From: an uncultured Acidimicrobiaceae bacterium
GTDB lineage: Bacteria > Actinomycetota > Acidimicrobiia > Acidimicrobiales > UBA10347
Assembly: GCA_905182135.1 (NCBI GenBank)
Contig: CAJJAG010000006.1
Location: 62,001 to 126,000 of the forward strand
DNA: 64,000 nt
Reading direction: 5' to 3'
The position numbers and the translations under genes were made by a program. The notes under the pieces were generated by a model, which saw only the letters and a list, made by a program, of their open reading frames with translations, had not been told where the DNA came from and did not search any database. Of the stretch, positions 8,532 through 16,856 are shown in pieces (the first letter of the stretch is position 1; the number at the start of each line of letters is the position of its first letter).

Positions 8532-9974
8532 ATGAGCGTCTCATCACAGATAACCGTCACCGAAGCCCCTAGAAGTACCGTTGCGACGATGATCAGGGGA
8601 TTGGAGACTAAGCAGCGCAAGGGCGCGTTCCCAATTTGGGTCGTGATCACGTTCGGCGGGATCCTCACCGCTGTCTCGCTGGGAATCCGCTCAACATTTG
8701 GTGTCTTCCTGGACCCTGTCGTCGAGGGCGTGCTCGATGGCGTACAAGGACCGTGGGGTATCGCTATTGCGGTGCAGAGCATCATGTGGGGTATCAGCCA
8801 ACCGGTGGCTGGTGCGGTCTCTGATCGTTACGGCGGCGCAGTCACCTTCGCTGGCGGAACAGTGATCTATGCAGTTGCCCTATTACTCATGTCGACCGCA
8901 CAAAGCGCGTTCATGGTCATCTTTGCGGGGGGCTTCCTGACCGGTATCGCAGTCGGCGCTGCCAGCTTCGCTGTGGTCTTGTCCGCCGTCGGTCGCATGG
9001 CCAGCCCCGCACGGCGTTCGATGGCACTTGGCGTGGTAAGCGCCGCCGGGTCGATGGGTCAGTTCATTCTTGTGCCACTCGCCCGCCTCCTCATTGACCG
9101 GTGGTCGTGGCAAGACGCTTTCGTGGCATTCGCTGTCGTCGCCGCTGCAACCATCCTGCTGACCCCGTCCCTGCGAGGCAGCGCAACTCGCTTCTTCCCT
9201 GAACCAGCCGAGACTGCTACTGGTCGCACGCTGCGCCAAGAGCTTCGGCGTGCGGCTCAGGCCAGGCCGTATCTGCTGCTCAACGCAGCATTCTTCGTTT
9301 GTGGCTTCCATGTAACATTAATCGGCGCCTACTTGCCGCGCTACGGCGAGGACCTAGGGCACAAAGACACAGCAACGACAGCACTTGCGCTGATTGGTTT
9401 GTTCAACGTGTTTGGATCACTCGCCGCCGGTGCGCTCGGCGGAAAACACTCCAAAACCAAGCTGCTCAGCGGCATCTATGCCGCCCGAGCCCTCGTCATC
9501 AGCGTCTACATATTGCTGCCCCCAGAACCGGCATTCACTCTGCTCTTTGGGGCCGCGATCGGCCTATTGTGGCTGTCGACTGTTCCGTTGACATCTGGCA
9601 TGGTTACCGAACAATTCGGCACGACCCATTCCGGAGCGCTATTCGGCATCGTCTTCTTCTCTCACCAACTCGGCGCCTTCGCCGGCGCCCTCGGTGGCAG
9701 CTGGGCGCACGACCGTTATGGCAGCTACGACCTGGTCTGGTGGATTGCCGTTGCCCTTGGCGTCGCCGCTTCGCTCATCCATTTGTCGATCGAGGAAGGG
9801 CCCGTCCAGAACACTCCCTCCGGCACAACCCGCGCAGGCGGACTGCTTCCCGCTGGTGGCTTGGCAAGCGTCCTGCTCATTGTCGGGATCGGAGCGGTAC
9901 TGCTTCCAGTCTTGACAGGCAGCGACGACATCGGCGTCCTAGTCAGCTGGTGTTTCTCGGTGCTCGAGCGGTAG
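8532..9974 (+). CDS. MFS transporter (monocarboxylate/OFA-like)
   Basis: About 480 residues with twelve hydrophobic segments, a major facilitator. The loop 2-3 motif appears as GAVSDRYGG. The arrangement with a long first helix (VVITFGGILTAVSLGIRST) and GVFLDPVVE resembles the monocarboxylate and oxalate:formate antiporter branch. ATG 8532 (MSVSSQ) is chosen; a longer frame from a TTG at 8472 has no support. No cargo can be assigned and neighbours are unrelated housekeeping genes. Confidence 0.78.
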   Translation: MSVSSQITVTEAPRSTVATMIRGLETKQRKGAFPIWVVITFGGILTAVSLGIRSTFGVFLDPVVEGVLDGVQGPWGIAIAVQSIMWGISQPVAGAVSDRYGGAVTFAGGTVIYAVALLLMSTAQSAFMVIFAGGFLTGIAVGAASFAVVLSAVGRMASPARRSMALGVVSAAGSMGQFILVPLARLLIDRWSWQDAFVAFAVVAAATILLTPSLRGSATRFFPEPAETATGRTLRQELRRAAQARPYLLLNAAFFVCGFHVTLIGAYLPRYGEDLGHKDTATTALALIGLFNVFGSLAAGALGGKHSKTKLLSGIYAARALVISVYILLPPEPAFTLLFGAAIGLLWLSTVPLTSGMVTEQFGTTHSGALFGIVFFSHQLGAFAGALGGSWAHDRYGSYDLVWWIAVALGVAASLIHLSIEEGPVQNTPSGTTRAGGLLPAGGLASVLLIVGIGAVLLPVLTGSDDIGVLVSWCFSVLER

Positions 9975-10030
9975 CCCCTCGTGAGTGACCGTTATCAGCC
10001 CCCACCGGGTTCCCAGAGCGAGCCCAACAG

Positions 10031-10492
10031 CTACCGGTTGAAGCGGCTCTCGAAACCCATACGCATAGCCGGCACGAAGAACTGTTCGGTGTAGTCATAC
10101 ACAGCCGCCAACATGCGGTCGACTAGGTCAGCGTCGACATGGCGATTGTCAACCTGGCCCCGTAGATAGATCGCGTTCTCGCCGCCGGTAACGAAGTGCA
10201 ATGGATGCATGGACGCGTTACGCATCAACAAGTGTGCAAACAGCGCCTCCCGGTTCTCATCGGGGTCAGGCATGAAGTAGCTCTCGACGACCAGCGTGCG
10301 TTGACCCAGTGTGTACTCGGCGCTGAAGTGCTGCTTGGATTCGCCATCGATACGCACGTACCAGAACGGATTGTCGATCTCGCCTCGTTCAACCGCAGCG
10401 ACCGCGTCGATCTCGTCGAGTGCAACCTGAAGGGTGGCATCGATGAGCGTCTCGATCCTGTCAAGCTCAATTGCATCGGGCGGGGTCGACAT
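10031..10492 (-). CDS. YbjN domain-containing protein
   Basis: A 153-residue protein with the YbjN fold (type III chaperone-like), recognised by FWYVRIDGES, TLVVESYFMPDPDENREALFAHLL (in part) and FVTGGENAIYLRGQV. Its ATG shares its A with the TGA of mshA (TGATG), so it is translationally coupled to it. In mycobacteria a YbjN-like gene also follows mshA directly, so the link is conserved across actinobacteria. Function is unknown; chaperone-like or adaptor roles have been proposed for the family. Confidence 0.82.
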   Translation of the reverse strand: MSTPPDAIELDRIETLIDATLQVALDEIDAVAAVERGEIDNPFWYVRIDGESKQHFSAEYTLGQRTLVVESYFMPDPDENREALFAHLLMRNASMHPLHFVTGGENAIYLRGQVDNRHVDADLVDRMLAAVYDYTEQFFVPAMRMGFESRFNR

Positions 10493-11724
10493 CAGCAGTT
10501 CACAGGTTCACGGACAGCGATCTGTGAATACAGGTCTCGCAGATGCAACGCCGTTGTTGACCACCGGTAGTCTCGCGCCCGCTCGAACGATGCCATAGCT
10601 AGTTCAGCAGCCAGCATTGGGTGGCTGAAAATTTGATCCATATAGGTAGCGAAGACGGAAGGGTCGCTGCCGGCCACTAAGAAGCCTGTCTTGCCATGGT
10701 CGACCAGTGTGCGCAGCCCACCTACCGATGACGCCACGACGGGCGTTCCACACGCGGCGGCTTCGAGCGCCACAAGGCCGAACGATTCGCTGCGGCTGGG
10801 CACGATACAAATGTCTGCTGCCCGGTACCAGCTGGACAACAGGTGGTGTGGAACGGGTTTCTCGAATCGCACGCGGTCTTCAAGTCCGTATTTGGCGATA
10901 GCGCGTCTGACCAATGCCAGTTCTTGTTCGCCTTCACGGCCGCTGGGGCCACCAACAATGACCAGCCTGGCATCTTTGTTCTTCATCCGGCCAAGCGCCT
11001 CGGCGGCAACTGAAACGCCCTTGAGGGGTTGAATGCGTCCAACGAACAACACGGTCGGCTTGTCGTCGAGCCCGACGGCTTCACGTGCCGCTGACTGCAT
11101 GCCTGGTGAGAAGATCGCGTGTTCAACGCCAGGCACGACATAACTAATTCGTTCAGTTGGTGTGCCATAGAGGCGCTTAAGCCAGTTCGCTTCGGCCACG
11201 CAGCTAGCGGTTACGGCGTCGCTGCAGGCAATCACCTGCGCTTCAGCTTGCGCTCGGCGTTCAGGCTCATGGTCGCCAGTTTCGGCTTTGACCCGAGCGA
11301 GCGTGTGGAATGTCGTGATTAGCGGGATGTCGAGCCGGTGCTTGATGCGATGTCCCGCCACTCCGGACAGCCAGTAATTGGCGTGCAGGACATCGACACC
11401 ACCCTGGGCGAGGATGTCGGCTTCGACCTTGTCGGCAAACTCGTCGACGATGTCGTACAGCTCTTCCTTCGCAAGGTCGGAAGGACCAGCGGAAATATGT
11501 ACTACCCGCACACCAGGTTCAAGATCCACCTCCGCTGGAAGATCTGGGTGCCAAGCACGAACGTAGACATGACAGATGGCGCCCGTATGGGCCAAGTGCC
11601 CAACAAGCTCACGGATGTACACGTTCATCCCGCCGCTGTCACCGGAACCGGGCTGTGCTAGCGGCGAGGTATGCAACGACAGCAACGCAATGCGAGCTGG
11701 TGCATTTGATGCCCCCAAGGTCAC
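10492..11724 (-). CDS. mshA: D-inositol-3-phosphate glycosyltransferase
   Basis: A 410-residue GT-B glycosyltransferase (GT4). It starts with the donor/acceptor hallmark region HTSPLAQPGSGDSGGMNVY near residues 18-36, shows VLFVGRIQPLKG at the C-domain start, and the E-x7-E motif ESFGLVALE near residue 320. MshA joins UDP-GlcNAc to 1L-myo-inositol 3-phosphate, the first step of mycothiol synthesis. Length and the N-terminal signature fit MshA well. It overlaps the YbjN gene and lies downstream of moaD; the histidine phosphatase nearby recalls the mycobacterial mshA-ybjN-gpm1 neighbourhood. Confidence 0.9.
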   Translation of the reverse strand: MTLGASNAPARIALLSLHTSPLAQPGSGDSGGMNVYIRELVGHLAHTGAICHVYVRAWHPDLPAEVDLEPGVRVVHISAGPSDLAKEELYDIVDEFADKVEADILAQGGVDVLHANYWLSGVAGHRIKHRLDIPLITTFHTLARVKAETGDHEPERRAQAEAQVIACSDAVTASCVAEANWLKRLYGTPTERISYVVPGVEHAIFSPGMQSAAREAVGLDDKPTVLFVGRIQPLKGVSVAAEALGRMKNKDARLVIVGGPSGREGEQELALVRRAIAKYGLEDRVRFEKPVPHHLLSSWYRAADICIVPSRSESFGLVALEAAACGTPVVASSVGGLRTLVDHGKTGFLVAGSDPSVFATYMDQIFSHPMLAAELAMASFERARDYRWSTTALHLRDLYSQIAVREPVNC

Positions 11725-11758
11725 GTCCTAAAGATATCGGGCATCGAGCGCCCTCCGC

Positions 11759-11776
11759 GAACCCGAACGGGGGTTC
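11759..11776 (-). terminator. Weak hairpin between moaD and mshA
   Basis: GAACCC / GGGTTC inverted repeat with a 6-base loop in the 162-base gap between moaD and mshA. It could end moaD transcripts or sit in the mshA leader. No U-tract, so weak. Confidence 0.25.
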
Positions 11777-11886
11777 CCGGCGCGCTCTGTTACGCAGCCC
11801 GATCACCTGAGCGCTACTAATCGAAAATTGGGACCATCAAAGCGCCCAGAACGACATGCTGATCACTCGCTGATCGATGCAGGCGC

Positions 11887-12126
11887 TCACCCGCCGGAAA
11901 CTGGCGGGAGGATAGCGACTTCATCCTGGTCATGGACCACGGTGTCCCGCTCGGCTGGTTCACCATTTACCCAGACTTTGCAGGTCGGGATCAACGCAGA
12001 GAAATGGTCACCGAACTTGTCGCAGGCTGCATCGACAACCTGGCCCACAGTGGCCCCGTCGATCGTGATTGAACGCTCGCCAGCAGCGGCTTCACGAACC
12101 GAAGCGAACAGTCGCAGTGTGGCCAT
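11887..12126 (-). CDS. MoaD/ThiS family sulfur-carrier protein
   Basis: A 79-residue beta-grasp protein ending in PPVSGG, the di-glycine C-terminus that is adenylated and thiocarboxylated in this family. It has the usual opening strand TLRLFASVREAAAG and the DEVAILPPV segment. It could be the small subunit of molybdopterin synthase or a general sulfur carrier; no moaE or E1-like partner lies in the window. It is divergent from the histidine phosphatase gene. Confidence 0.82.
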   Translation of the reverse strand: MATLRLFASVREAAAGERSITIDGATVGQVVDAACDKFGDHFSALIPTCKVWVNGEPAERDTVVHDQDEVAILPPVSGG

Positions 12127-12207
12127 GTAGGCGATGCTAGCGAAGGGAATCGTTTACGACCGACCGTGCCCGGTAGCTTTGTCTATCGTGGGAAGCGCAG
12201 CGGTTCG

Positions 12208-12825
12208 ATGACAGAGATTTTAATGGTCCGCCATGGCCAGTCTGAGTGGAACGCCCAGGGCCGTTGGCAAGGGCAGGCCGATCCGCCACTGAGCGCTCTT
12301 GGGCTCGAGCAGGCACAAGCCGGCAGCGTCTATCTGACCAAGCTGCATGCCGAGTTGGCATTTGATGGCATCGGCTCCTCAACACTTGACCGTGCCGCCA
12401 CCACTGGTGATGTCATCGCTCAACATCTGGGCTTCAACACGCCCTTTCGCACTGCCAATCTGGCCGAGCGCAGCGCCGGCGAATGGAGCGGGCTGACACG
12501 CGACGAGATTGATACCCAGTACCCGGGCTACCTAAAGTCCCGAAGATACCCGCCCGGGTATGAAGGCGACGAGGACCTCCTCCCACGCATCCAGCGAGGT
12601 CTGCGTGAGGTCATCGAAAGCGTGCCAGGTGATCGACTGCTCGTTACCGCACATGGCGGGATTATCTACTGCATCGAGGCCAGCGTTGGCCGGTCGTTCC
12701 GCCATATGCCGAACTTGGGTGCACTCTGGTTCGATTTCGATAAGAACGGAACGTTCGCTCTGGGCGAGCGCACCGAGCTGCTTGCTGACTTCTCCGGGGA
12801 AGCAACAACACCCGACCAGATCTAG
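12208..12825 (+). CDS. Histidine phosphatase family protein (phosphoglycerate-mutase-like)
   Basis: A 205-residue branch-1 histidine phosphatase. The catalytic motif is MVRHGQSEWN at residues 6-15 with the nucleophilic His, the second Arg in SSTLDRAATTG, the acid near AERSAGEWSG, and the second His in VTAHGGII. Members include cofactor-dependent phosphoglycerate mutase, alpha-ribazole phosphatase and broad sugar-phosphate phosphatases; it is shorter than true Gpm (about 250), so a phosphatase is likely. ATG 12208 is used instead of an upstream start at 12166 because the family begins with MTEILMVRHG. Confidence 0.85.
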   Translation: MTEILMVRHGQSEWNAQGRWQGQADPPLSALGLEQAQAGSVYLTKLHAELAFDGIGSSTLDRAATTGDVIAQHLGFNTPFRTANLAERSAGEWSGLTRDEIDTQYPGYLKSRRYPPGYEGDEDLLPRIQRGLREVIESVPGDRLLVTAHGGIIYCIEASVGRSFRHMPNLGALWFDFDKNGTFALGERTELLADFSGEATTPDQI

Positions 12826-12919
12826 GGAAGTCCGAAGCTTTCGCTGCGGTCTCACTACTGTCGACGGGGCCCTGATCTACGGTCCCACCCAGCCTGATTG
12901 GACCTAGGGAAATTGGTAA

Positions 12920-13192
12920 TTACCGAGGCTGCTTGGTACCGGCGCAGCGGGCCAGCATGGGACGGTCATCTAGCTCGCCTGCCGCTTGAGCTACATCGCA
13001 AATTTGGCAGATTTTTGCCGAATCTCGAGCTAAGCATTTAAGCACCAGATCGGTGTCATTCAGGTCATTCTGCACCGTGTTCAACCACTCGACATCGGGA
13101 CGCGTCGCCAGGTCGATGCCGATGTTAGGTCGCTCGGAAACAGCCGCTTGTGCGACAACAACGCCGTCTGACTGGGGCTCGGATTCGTTCAC
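12920..13192 (-). CDS. Small DksA/TraR-like zinc-finger protein (tentative)
   Basis: A 90-residue protein whose second half (DTDLVLKCLARDSAKICQIC, then PMLARC) follows the layout of actinobacterial DksA/TraR-like proteins: helical hairpin, C-x2-C, about 20 residues, then a third Cys. The fourth Cys of a complete finger is replaced or moved to KCLA upstream of the pair. Such proteins bind RNA polymerase in the secondary channel. The match is at the level of pattern only. It lies between the phosphatase and tRNA-Lys, on the opposite strand to both. Confidence 0.5.
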   Translation of the reverse strand: MNESEPQSDGVVVAQAAVSERPNIGIDLATRPDVEWLNTVQNDLNDTDLVLKCLARDSAKICQICDVAQAAGELDDRPMLARCAGTKQPR

Positions 13193-13264
13193 TCTGTGAC
13201 CCTATCCACCCAATCTGCGAGTAAACCGGACCAGACACGCCAAAGTGCCCGCTAAGCTCCACTC

Positions 13265-13342
13265 GCCTCCGTGGCGCAGTCTGGTTAGCGCAGTGGACTT
13301 TTAATCCATTGGTCGTGGGTTCGAATCCCACCGGGGGTACCA
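13265..13342 (+). tRNA. tRNA-Lys (anticodon TTT)
   Basis: Folds as a complete cloverleaf: acceptor GCCTCCG with CGGGGGT (two wobble pairs), D-stem GCGC/GCGC, anticodon stem GTGGA/TCCAT around loop CTTTTAA, T-stem GTGGG/CCCAC around TTCGAAT. The CCA end is encoded (13340-13342). It is 78 bases long with a 10-base D-loop. A decayed MFS gene begins right after it. Confidence 0.95.
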
Positions 13343-13360
13343 AACTTGCATCGTCGCCGT

Positions 13361-13671
13361 CTACCGACTGCGACGGCAAGTAAAACAGCGGTGCATCAGC
13401 GGTTCTAAATCCGCCATCACCGTGTGCCAGGCCGTCAGGATGCACGAGGTAGCGGAATCCTGGCCGATCCGAAGCGCCTTGCGGCGTCCGACGCTGTCCG
13501 CGGTCTTGCCGGCAACGACCAGAAGTGATCCAAACAAGATGTCGTACAAGCTGACCATCCACGAGCCATCAGCGCTCGTGATCTCGAAGTCGCTGAGGAT
13601 GTCCGGGAATGCCACGTTGACAACCGCTACGTCGAACATGACCACGGCAAATGAGATCGCACAGACCGCAA
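13361..13671 (-). pseudogene. Remnant of a DHA2-type MFS transporter
   Basis: The minus strand reads helix 1 and the A-motif of a 14-helix drug:proton antiporter: FDVAVVNVAFPDI, then GKTADSVGRRKAL. Only about 60 conserved codons remain; the frame then runs into unrelated sequence and ends, and a stop precedes the first helix upstream. The full family is 450-520 residues, so nearly all is lost. It sits 18 bases from the tRNA-Lys 3' end, a common integration and deletion site. Confidence 0.75.
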
Positions 13672-13737
13672 AGACCGGTCACGGGAGCCCCCGCCCCTCG
13701 GGCGATATGCAGTTACCTGACTCAGCGGGGAAATCAC

Positions 13738-14934
13738 TCACCCAGTCTGGGGTTTCAGGCGGTACAGCAGCGCTGTGCCGATGAGGCCGGAGGCAACGGC
13801 AGTCCACTGGGCTGCAGAATGACCGGAGGAGTCGATGATTCGTCCCATGACCGGCGGGCCGATGAGGCCACCGAGCCCGTTGGCCGTGTAGAGCGCTCCG
13901 AGGACTCCACCCATACCGACAGTGCCAAATAGTTGGGCGAGCACCGCGGGCGACAGCGCGATAATACCGCCGTAGGCGACACCAAGGACGACCGCAAATG
14001 CGATGAGCAGCGGGTAGTTCGTGCCGGCTGCAAGCCAGATAAGAAAACTCAACCCGAGCCCGAGACACGACCATCGGAACAGAGCAATAATGCCGACTTT
14101 TCCTGCGAACGCTCCAAGAGCCAGGCGGCCAACAATCGAAGCCATGCCGATGATTCCAAGAAGCAGTGCAGCCGATCCGGTGGCGCCGGTTACATCGATG
14201 TAATCGGCCATGAAGACGAACACGGTAAACAGCGAGGCCGACATAAAGAACGACGACGCATAAAGGACCCAGAAGTCGCGGCGGCCGCGAATTACTTCGC
14301 GAATAGGTCGGGGAACAGCGACTGAGCCCGGTGTCCTGTGCGCTCCCACTGCAGCGATCAGCAACAGGACTCCTGAGGTGATGGCCAAGACCCGGTAAGC
14401 ATCGCGCCATCCCTGAGCGTCGATCACCCGCTCGATGATCGGGACCAGCACAAGAGTGCCTGCGCCAATACCCGCAACCGCAAGCCCAAGAGCGAGTGTT
14501 CGCTTCTCAACGAACCAGCCACCCACAGTCGCCACCATCGGCACAAAGCAACAGGCGACCCCGATGCCCACACCCAGCCCGTAGGTCAGGTAGCCGAGCT
14601 GGATCGAGGAGACCTCTGCGGTGAGCAACAGGCCGATCACCATGGAAGCAGCTCCGAGGATCATCACTGGTCGTGGGCCGATTCGATCGGCGAGCCTGCC
14701 GGTGAAGGGGCCTATAGCGAAATAAGCAAAGGTGGTGATAGCGAAGAACAGTGCTGTCTCGGATCGGCTGGTTCCGAACTCATCGGCCATAGGTCCAAAG
14801 AACTCACCAAAGCTGTAGGCCACGCCAAACACCGTGAACATGGCAAGGAAGGCAGAGAACACGACCACCCAACCTCGCCTCGAGTCAACGCCATGCGAAG
14901 TTCCACTATCTGGTCTGACGGTTGTCTCGGTCAC
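13738..14934 (-). CDS. MFS transporter (monocarboxylate-like)
   Basis: A 398-residue, twelve-helix major facilitator. The A-motif between helices 2 and 3 is GRLADRIGPRPV and a partial repeat is seen as GAFAGKVG in the second half. The pattern AYSFGEFFGPMADEFG after helix 1 is typical of bacterial monocarboxylate/oxalate carriers. It is divergent from the TetR regulator at 15061 with a shared 126-base control region that contains a palindrome, so it is the most likely regulated target and might import a cyclic carboxylate for the decayed pathway next door (inference). Confidence 0.8.
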   Translation of the reverse strand: MTETTVRPDSGTSHGVDSRRGWVVVFSAFLAMFTVFGVAYSFGEFFGPMADEFGTSRSETALFFAITTFAYFAIGPFTGRLADRIGPRPVMILGAASMVIGLLLTAEVSSIQLGYLTYGLGVGIGVACCFVPMVATVGGWFVEKRTLALGLAVAGIGAGTLVLVPIIERVIDAQGWRDAYRVLAITSGVLLLIAAVGAHRTPGSVAVPRPIREVIRGRRDFWVLYASSFFMSASLFTVFVFMADYIDVTGATGSAALLLGIIGMASIVGRLALGAFAGKVGIIALFRWSCLGLGLSFLIWLAAGTNYPLLIAFAVVLGVAYGGIIALSPAVLAQLFGTVGMGGVLGALYTANGLGGLIGPPVMGRIIDSSGHSAAQWTAVASGLIGTALLYRLKPQTG

Positions 14935-14984
14935 GGTGTGCGTGTCCTCATCCTAGAATCTGACGTAGCCACGGTTACTAATTT

Positions 14985-15000
14985 CGTACCCACCAGTACG
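14985..15000. promoter_or_regulatory. Candidate TetR operator
   Basis: Perfect inverted repeat CGTAC-n6-GTACG in the gap between the divergent MFS and TetR genes, 50 bases from the MFS start and 61 from the TetR start. A further half-site GTACCG follows at 15011. The layout is that of an autoregulated repressor with a divergent target. Confidence 0.55.
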
Positions 15001-15060
15001 GCATGATGATGTACCGTTGCCTCCAGGTCAAGGGATTCTTTTACTGAAAGGACCGAAATA

Positions 15061-15672
15061 GTGGCTGGACGTCCGAGAGCACTCGATCTCGACACCGCAT
15101 TGCCCATGATCCTTCGGCTCTTTTGGGAGCGTGGGTATTCGGGGCAGACGTTGGATCAAGTCGCGGCAGAGCTCGGCGTCACTAAACCCACGTTGTGTCG
15201 CACGTTTGGCGACAAGGACGCCATCTTCGTTGCCGCCCTTGACGAGTACCACCAGACCTACATTGCCCCCGCCGAGGAATGCCTGGCAAAAGCCGACACC
15301 TTGAGCGAAGGGCTGCATGGGTTCTTCGCCGTCTTCGTCGCACGGATCGTCGACGATGACCTACCGCCAGGGTGTTTCATGGGCGACACCGCCGCCACCG
15401 GCCAATTCAGCACCGGCACTGTCGCCGAGACCCTCCACACACTGCACGAGCGCTTGGCCTCGACAGTGCACCAACACATCGAAACTGCCATAGACAATGG
15501 CGAACTCAAGTCGACCACATCGAGCGTGCCGGTGCTCCAGTTCGTCTTGGGTCAAGTCTCGGCACTCTCGGCAATCTCGCGTTCAAATCCAACACAAACA
15601 CAACTCGACACCGTGGTCCAATACATGCTCAACGGGCTCCCGAGGGCAGACACATCCAGGCCAGGTGATTAG
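15061..15672 (+). CDS. TetR/AcrR family transcriptional regulator
   Basis: A 203-residue repressor. The N-terminal HTH spans residues 10-50 with TLDQVAAELGVTKPTLCRTFGDKDAIF, given here as the usual helix-turn-helix ending in the F-G-D-K signature. The C-terminal part carries PGCFMGDTAATG, as in the AcrR-like group with a TetR_C-type ligand domain. It begins with GTG 15061 after an AAAGG-type site. It is divergent from the MFS gene and converges on the decayed aliB/badI/badH operon, making it a candidate regulator of one or both. Confidence 0.85.
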   Translation: MAGRPRALDLDTALPMILRLFWERGYSGQTLDQVAAELGVTKPTLCRTFGDKDAIFVAALDEYHQTYIAPAEECLAKADTLSEGLHGFFAVFVARIVDDDLPPGCFMGDTAATGQFSTGTVAETLHTLHERLASTVHQHIETAIDNGELKSTTSSVPVLQFVLGQVSALSAISRSNPTQTQLDTVVQYMLNGLPRADTSRPGD

Positions 15673-15689
15673 CTCCCCAGGTAGCGGTC

Positions 15690-16327
15690 AGGGTTCGCGT
15701 AGTGTCCAGCCAGGGGTGCCCGGAGCGCAATCACTTTCTGGTCCTCGACCTGCTGTTCGTTGACCATGACAATCGAAACGGGTCGCAGTGATCCCGTCTA
15801 CCTTCAGCGAGATCAACCAGGCCGTCATCCCGCGGGCTCCACTGTCGCCAATACGCCGAAATATCACCGCTATGTCGACCTATCCAGCCGCCGACATCGA
15901 CGTCTTCTTGCCGTTGAGCACCTAGCCCTGGACAACACGCTCGATCTTCCGGTCTAGCTGCGCAGCGTCGGACCCAGCGCTGCCAACGTCCGCCCTGCGG
16001 TCAGATCTTGCAGCTATGACTCAACCACCTCGCGCTCACCGTGATCAACAATAATTTGAGCATTGAGCGACCCGAGCAGACTGATGTACGACATCGAGAG
16101 ACCTGCGGAAGCAATCTGTTCGTGGATCACTCTTGCGGCGACCTTCGATGCGCCTTGACCGCCGTATTCTTCCGACAGTTCCGGAGCTATAAGCCCGAGT
16201 GCGCCCATCTCGGCCTATACGAACGATCGAGGACTCTCGACTCGTCGAGCGCTGCAAAGCCGGGCGCTATGCGTTCGTCTGCGAAACGCCCGGCCATCTC
16301 GGCGAGCACGAGTAAGTCGTGGTCTAG
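15690..16327 (-). pseudogene. aliB: Decayed cyclohexanecarboxyl-CoA dehydrogenase (AliB-like)
   Basis: Fragments of one acyl-CoA dehydrogenase read in order on the minus strand: AEMAGRFADERIAPGFAALD at the start, a frameshift near 16210, then MGALGLIAPELSEEYGGQGA and SMSYISLLGSLNAQIIVDHG, a stop near 16014, a deletion of roughly 60-80 codons, then VLNGKKTSMSAAG, a stop, VDIAVIFRRIGDSGARGMTA and RFDCHGQRTAGRG. The C-terminal half is absent. The order and the FDCHGQR segment recall AliB, which oxidises cyclohexanecarboxyl-CoA to the 1-ene. At least two in-frame stops, one frameshift and two deletions mean it is non-functional. Confidence 0.78.
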
Positions 16328-16780
16328 TTAGGGGTTCGGGTGTATCTTCGCCTGTCGAATTCGCGAAAATTTGGCTTGTGCTTCTCTTTCAAAGCATTCA
16401 CGCCTTCCTTCGTTTCTTCAGATTCGGAATAGAGGGGGAGCGCAGATCGCCCCAACCGATTGCGTATCCCTGCACACGAACGATCACCGGGACTAGGGCA
16501 TCACGGATTGCCCCACGCAATTCTTCAACGGCCATGCCGACCGTGCCGCTGCCGTTGGACTGGCGTTCGTGTATCCCTTGATCGCCGCAGTTGCAAAATA
16601 CTCGATCGTCAGCGCCGGAGAGCACAATCGCTCCGATATCTGGGTCTTAGACAGCTCGGTGAAACACATGAATTAGGTCATCGCAGATTTGACCCGTGAA
16701 CGCGTTCATGACCCCGGGGTGGTCGATCGTGATGTCACAACATGGTTACGGTTTTCGACCGTATTGTCGGTGTATCCCAT
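16328..16780 (-). pseudogene. badI: Decayed 2-ketocyclohexanecarboxyl-CoA hydrolase (BadI-like)
   Basis: Starts with ATG 16780 (MGYTDNTVENRNHVV), frameshifts near 16730 into ITIDHPGVMNAFTGQICDDL, meets a TAA near 16656, continues DPDIGAIVLSGADDRVFCN, GDQGIHERQSNGSGTVGM, VEELRGAIRD and VIVRVQGYAIG, then loses about 115 codons and ends with SEETKEGVNALKEKHKPNFR. The GDQ, GTVG and C-terminal EGVNALKEK segments are those of BadI in the crotonase superfamily, which hydrolyses the ring of 2-ketocyclohexanecarboxyl-CoA to pimelyl-CoA. Clearly non-functional. Confidence 0.82.
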
Positions 16781-16856
16781 GGTCAAACATTCTTTCAGAG
16801 GTGCTGTGTCGAGAAGGGCAGATTCGGTCAGAGAGCGTGCGTTGTCGAGGCAGTGG

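Noticed and set aside
13125-13562. 145-codon minus frame across tRNA-Lys
   Set aside because: Its VGFEPTTNG-type segment is the antisense of the tRNA, a well-known false gene; the rest is a shifted reading of the MFS remnant.
13679-14410. 243-codon minus frame inside the MFS gene
   Set aside because: Arginine/histidine-rich shadow of the real carrier in another frame.
15760-15957. 65-codon plus frame between the TetR gene and badI
   Set aside because: It is the reverse reading of the decayed aliB gene.
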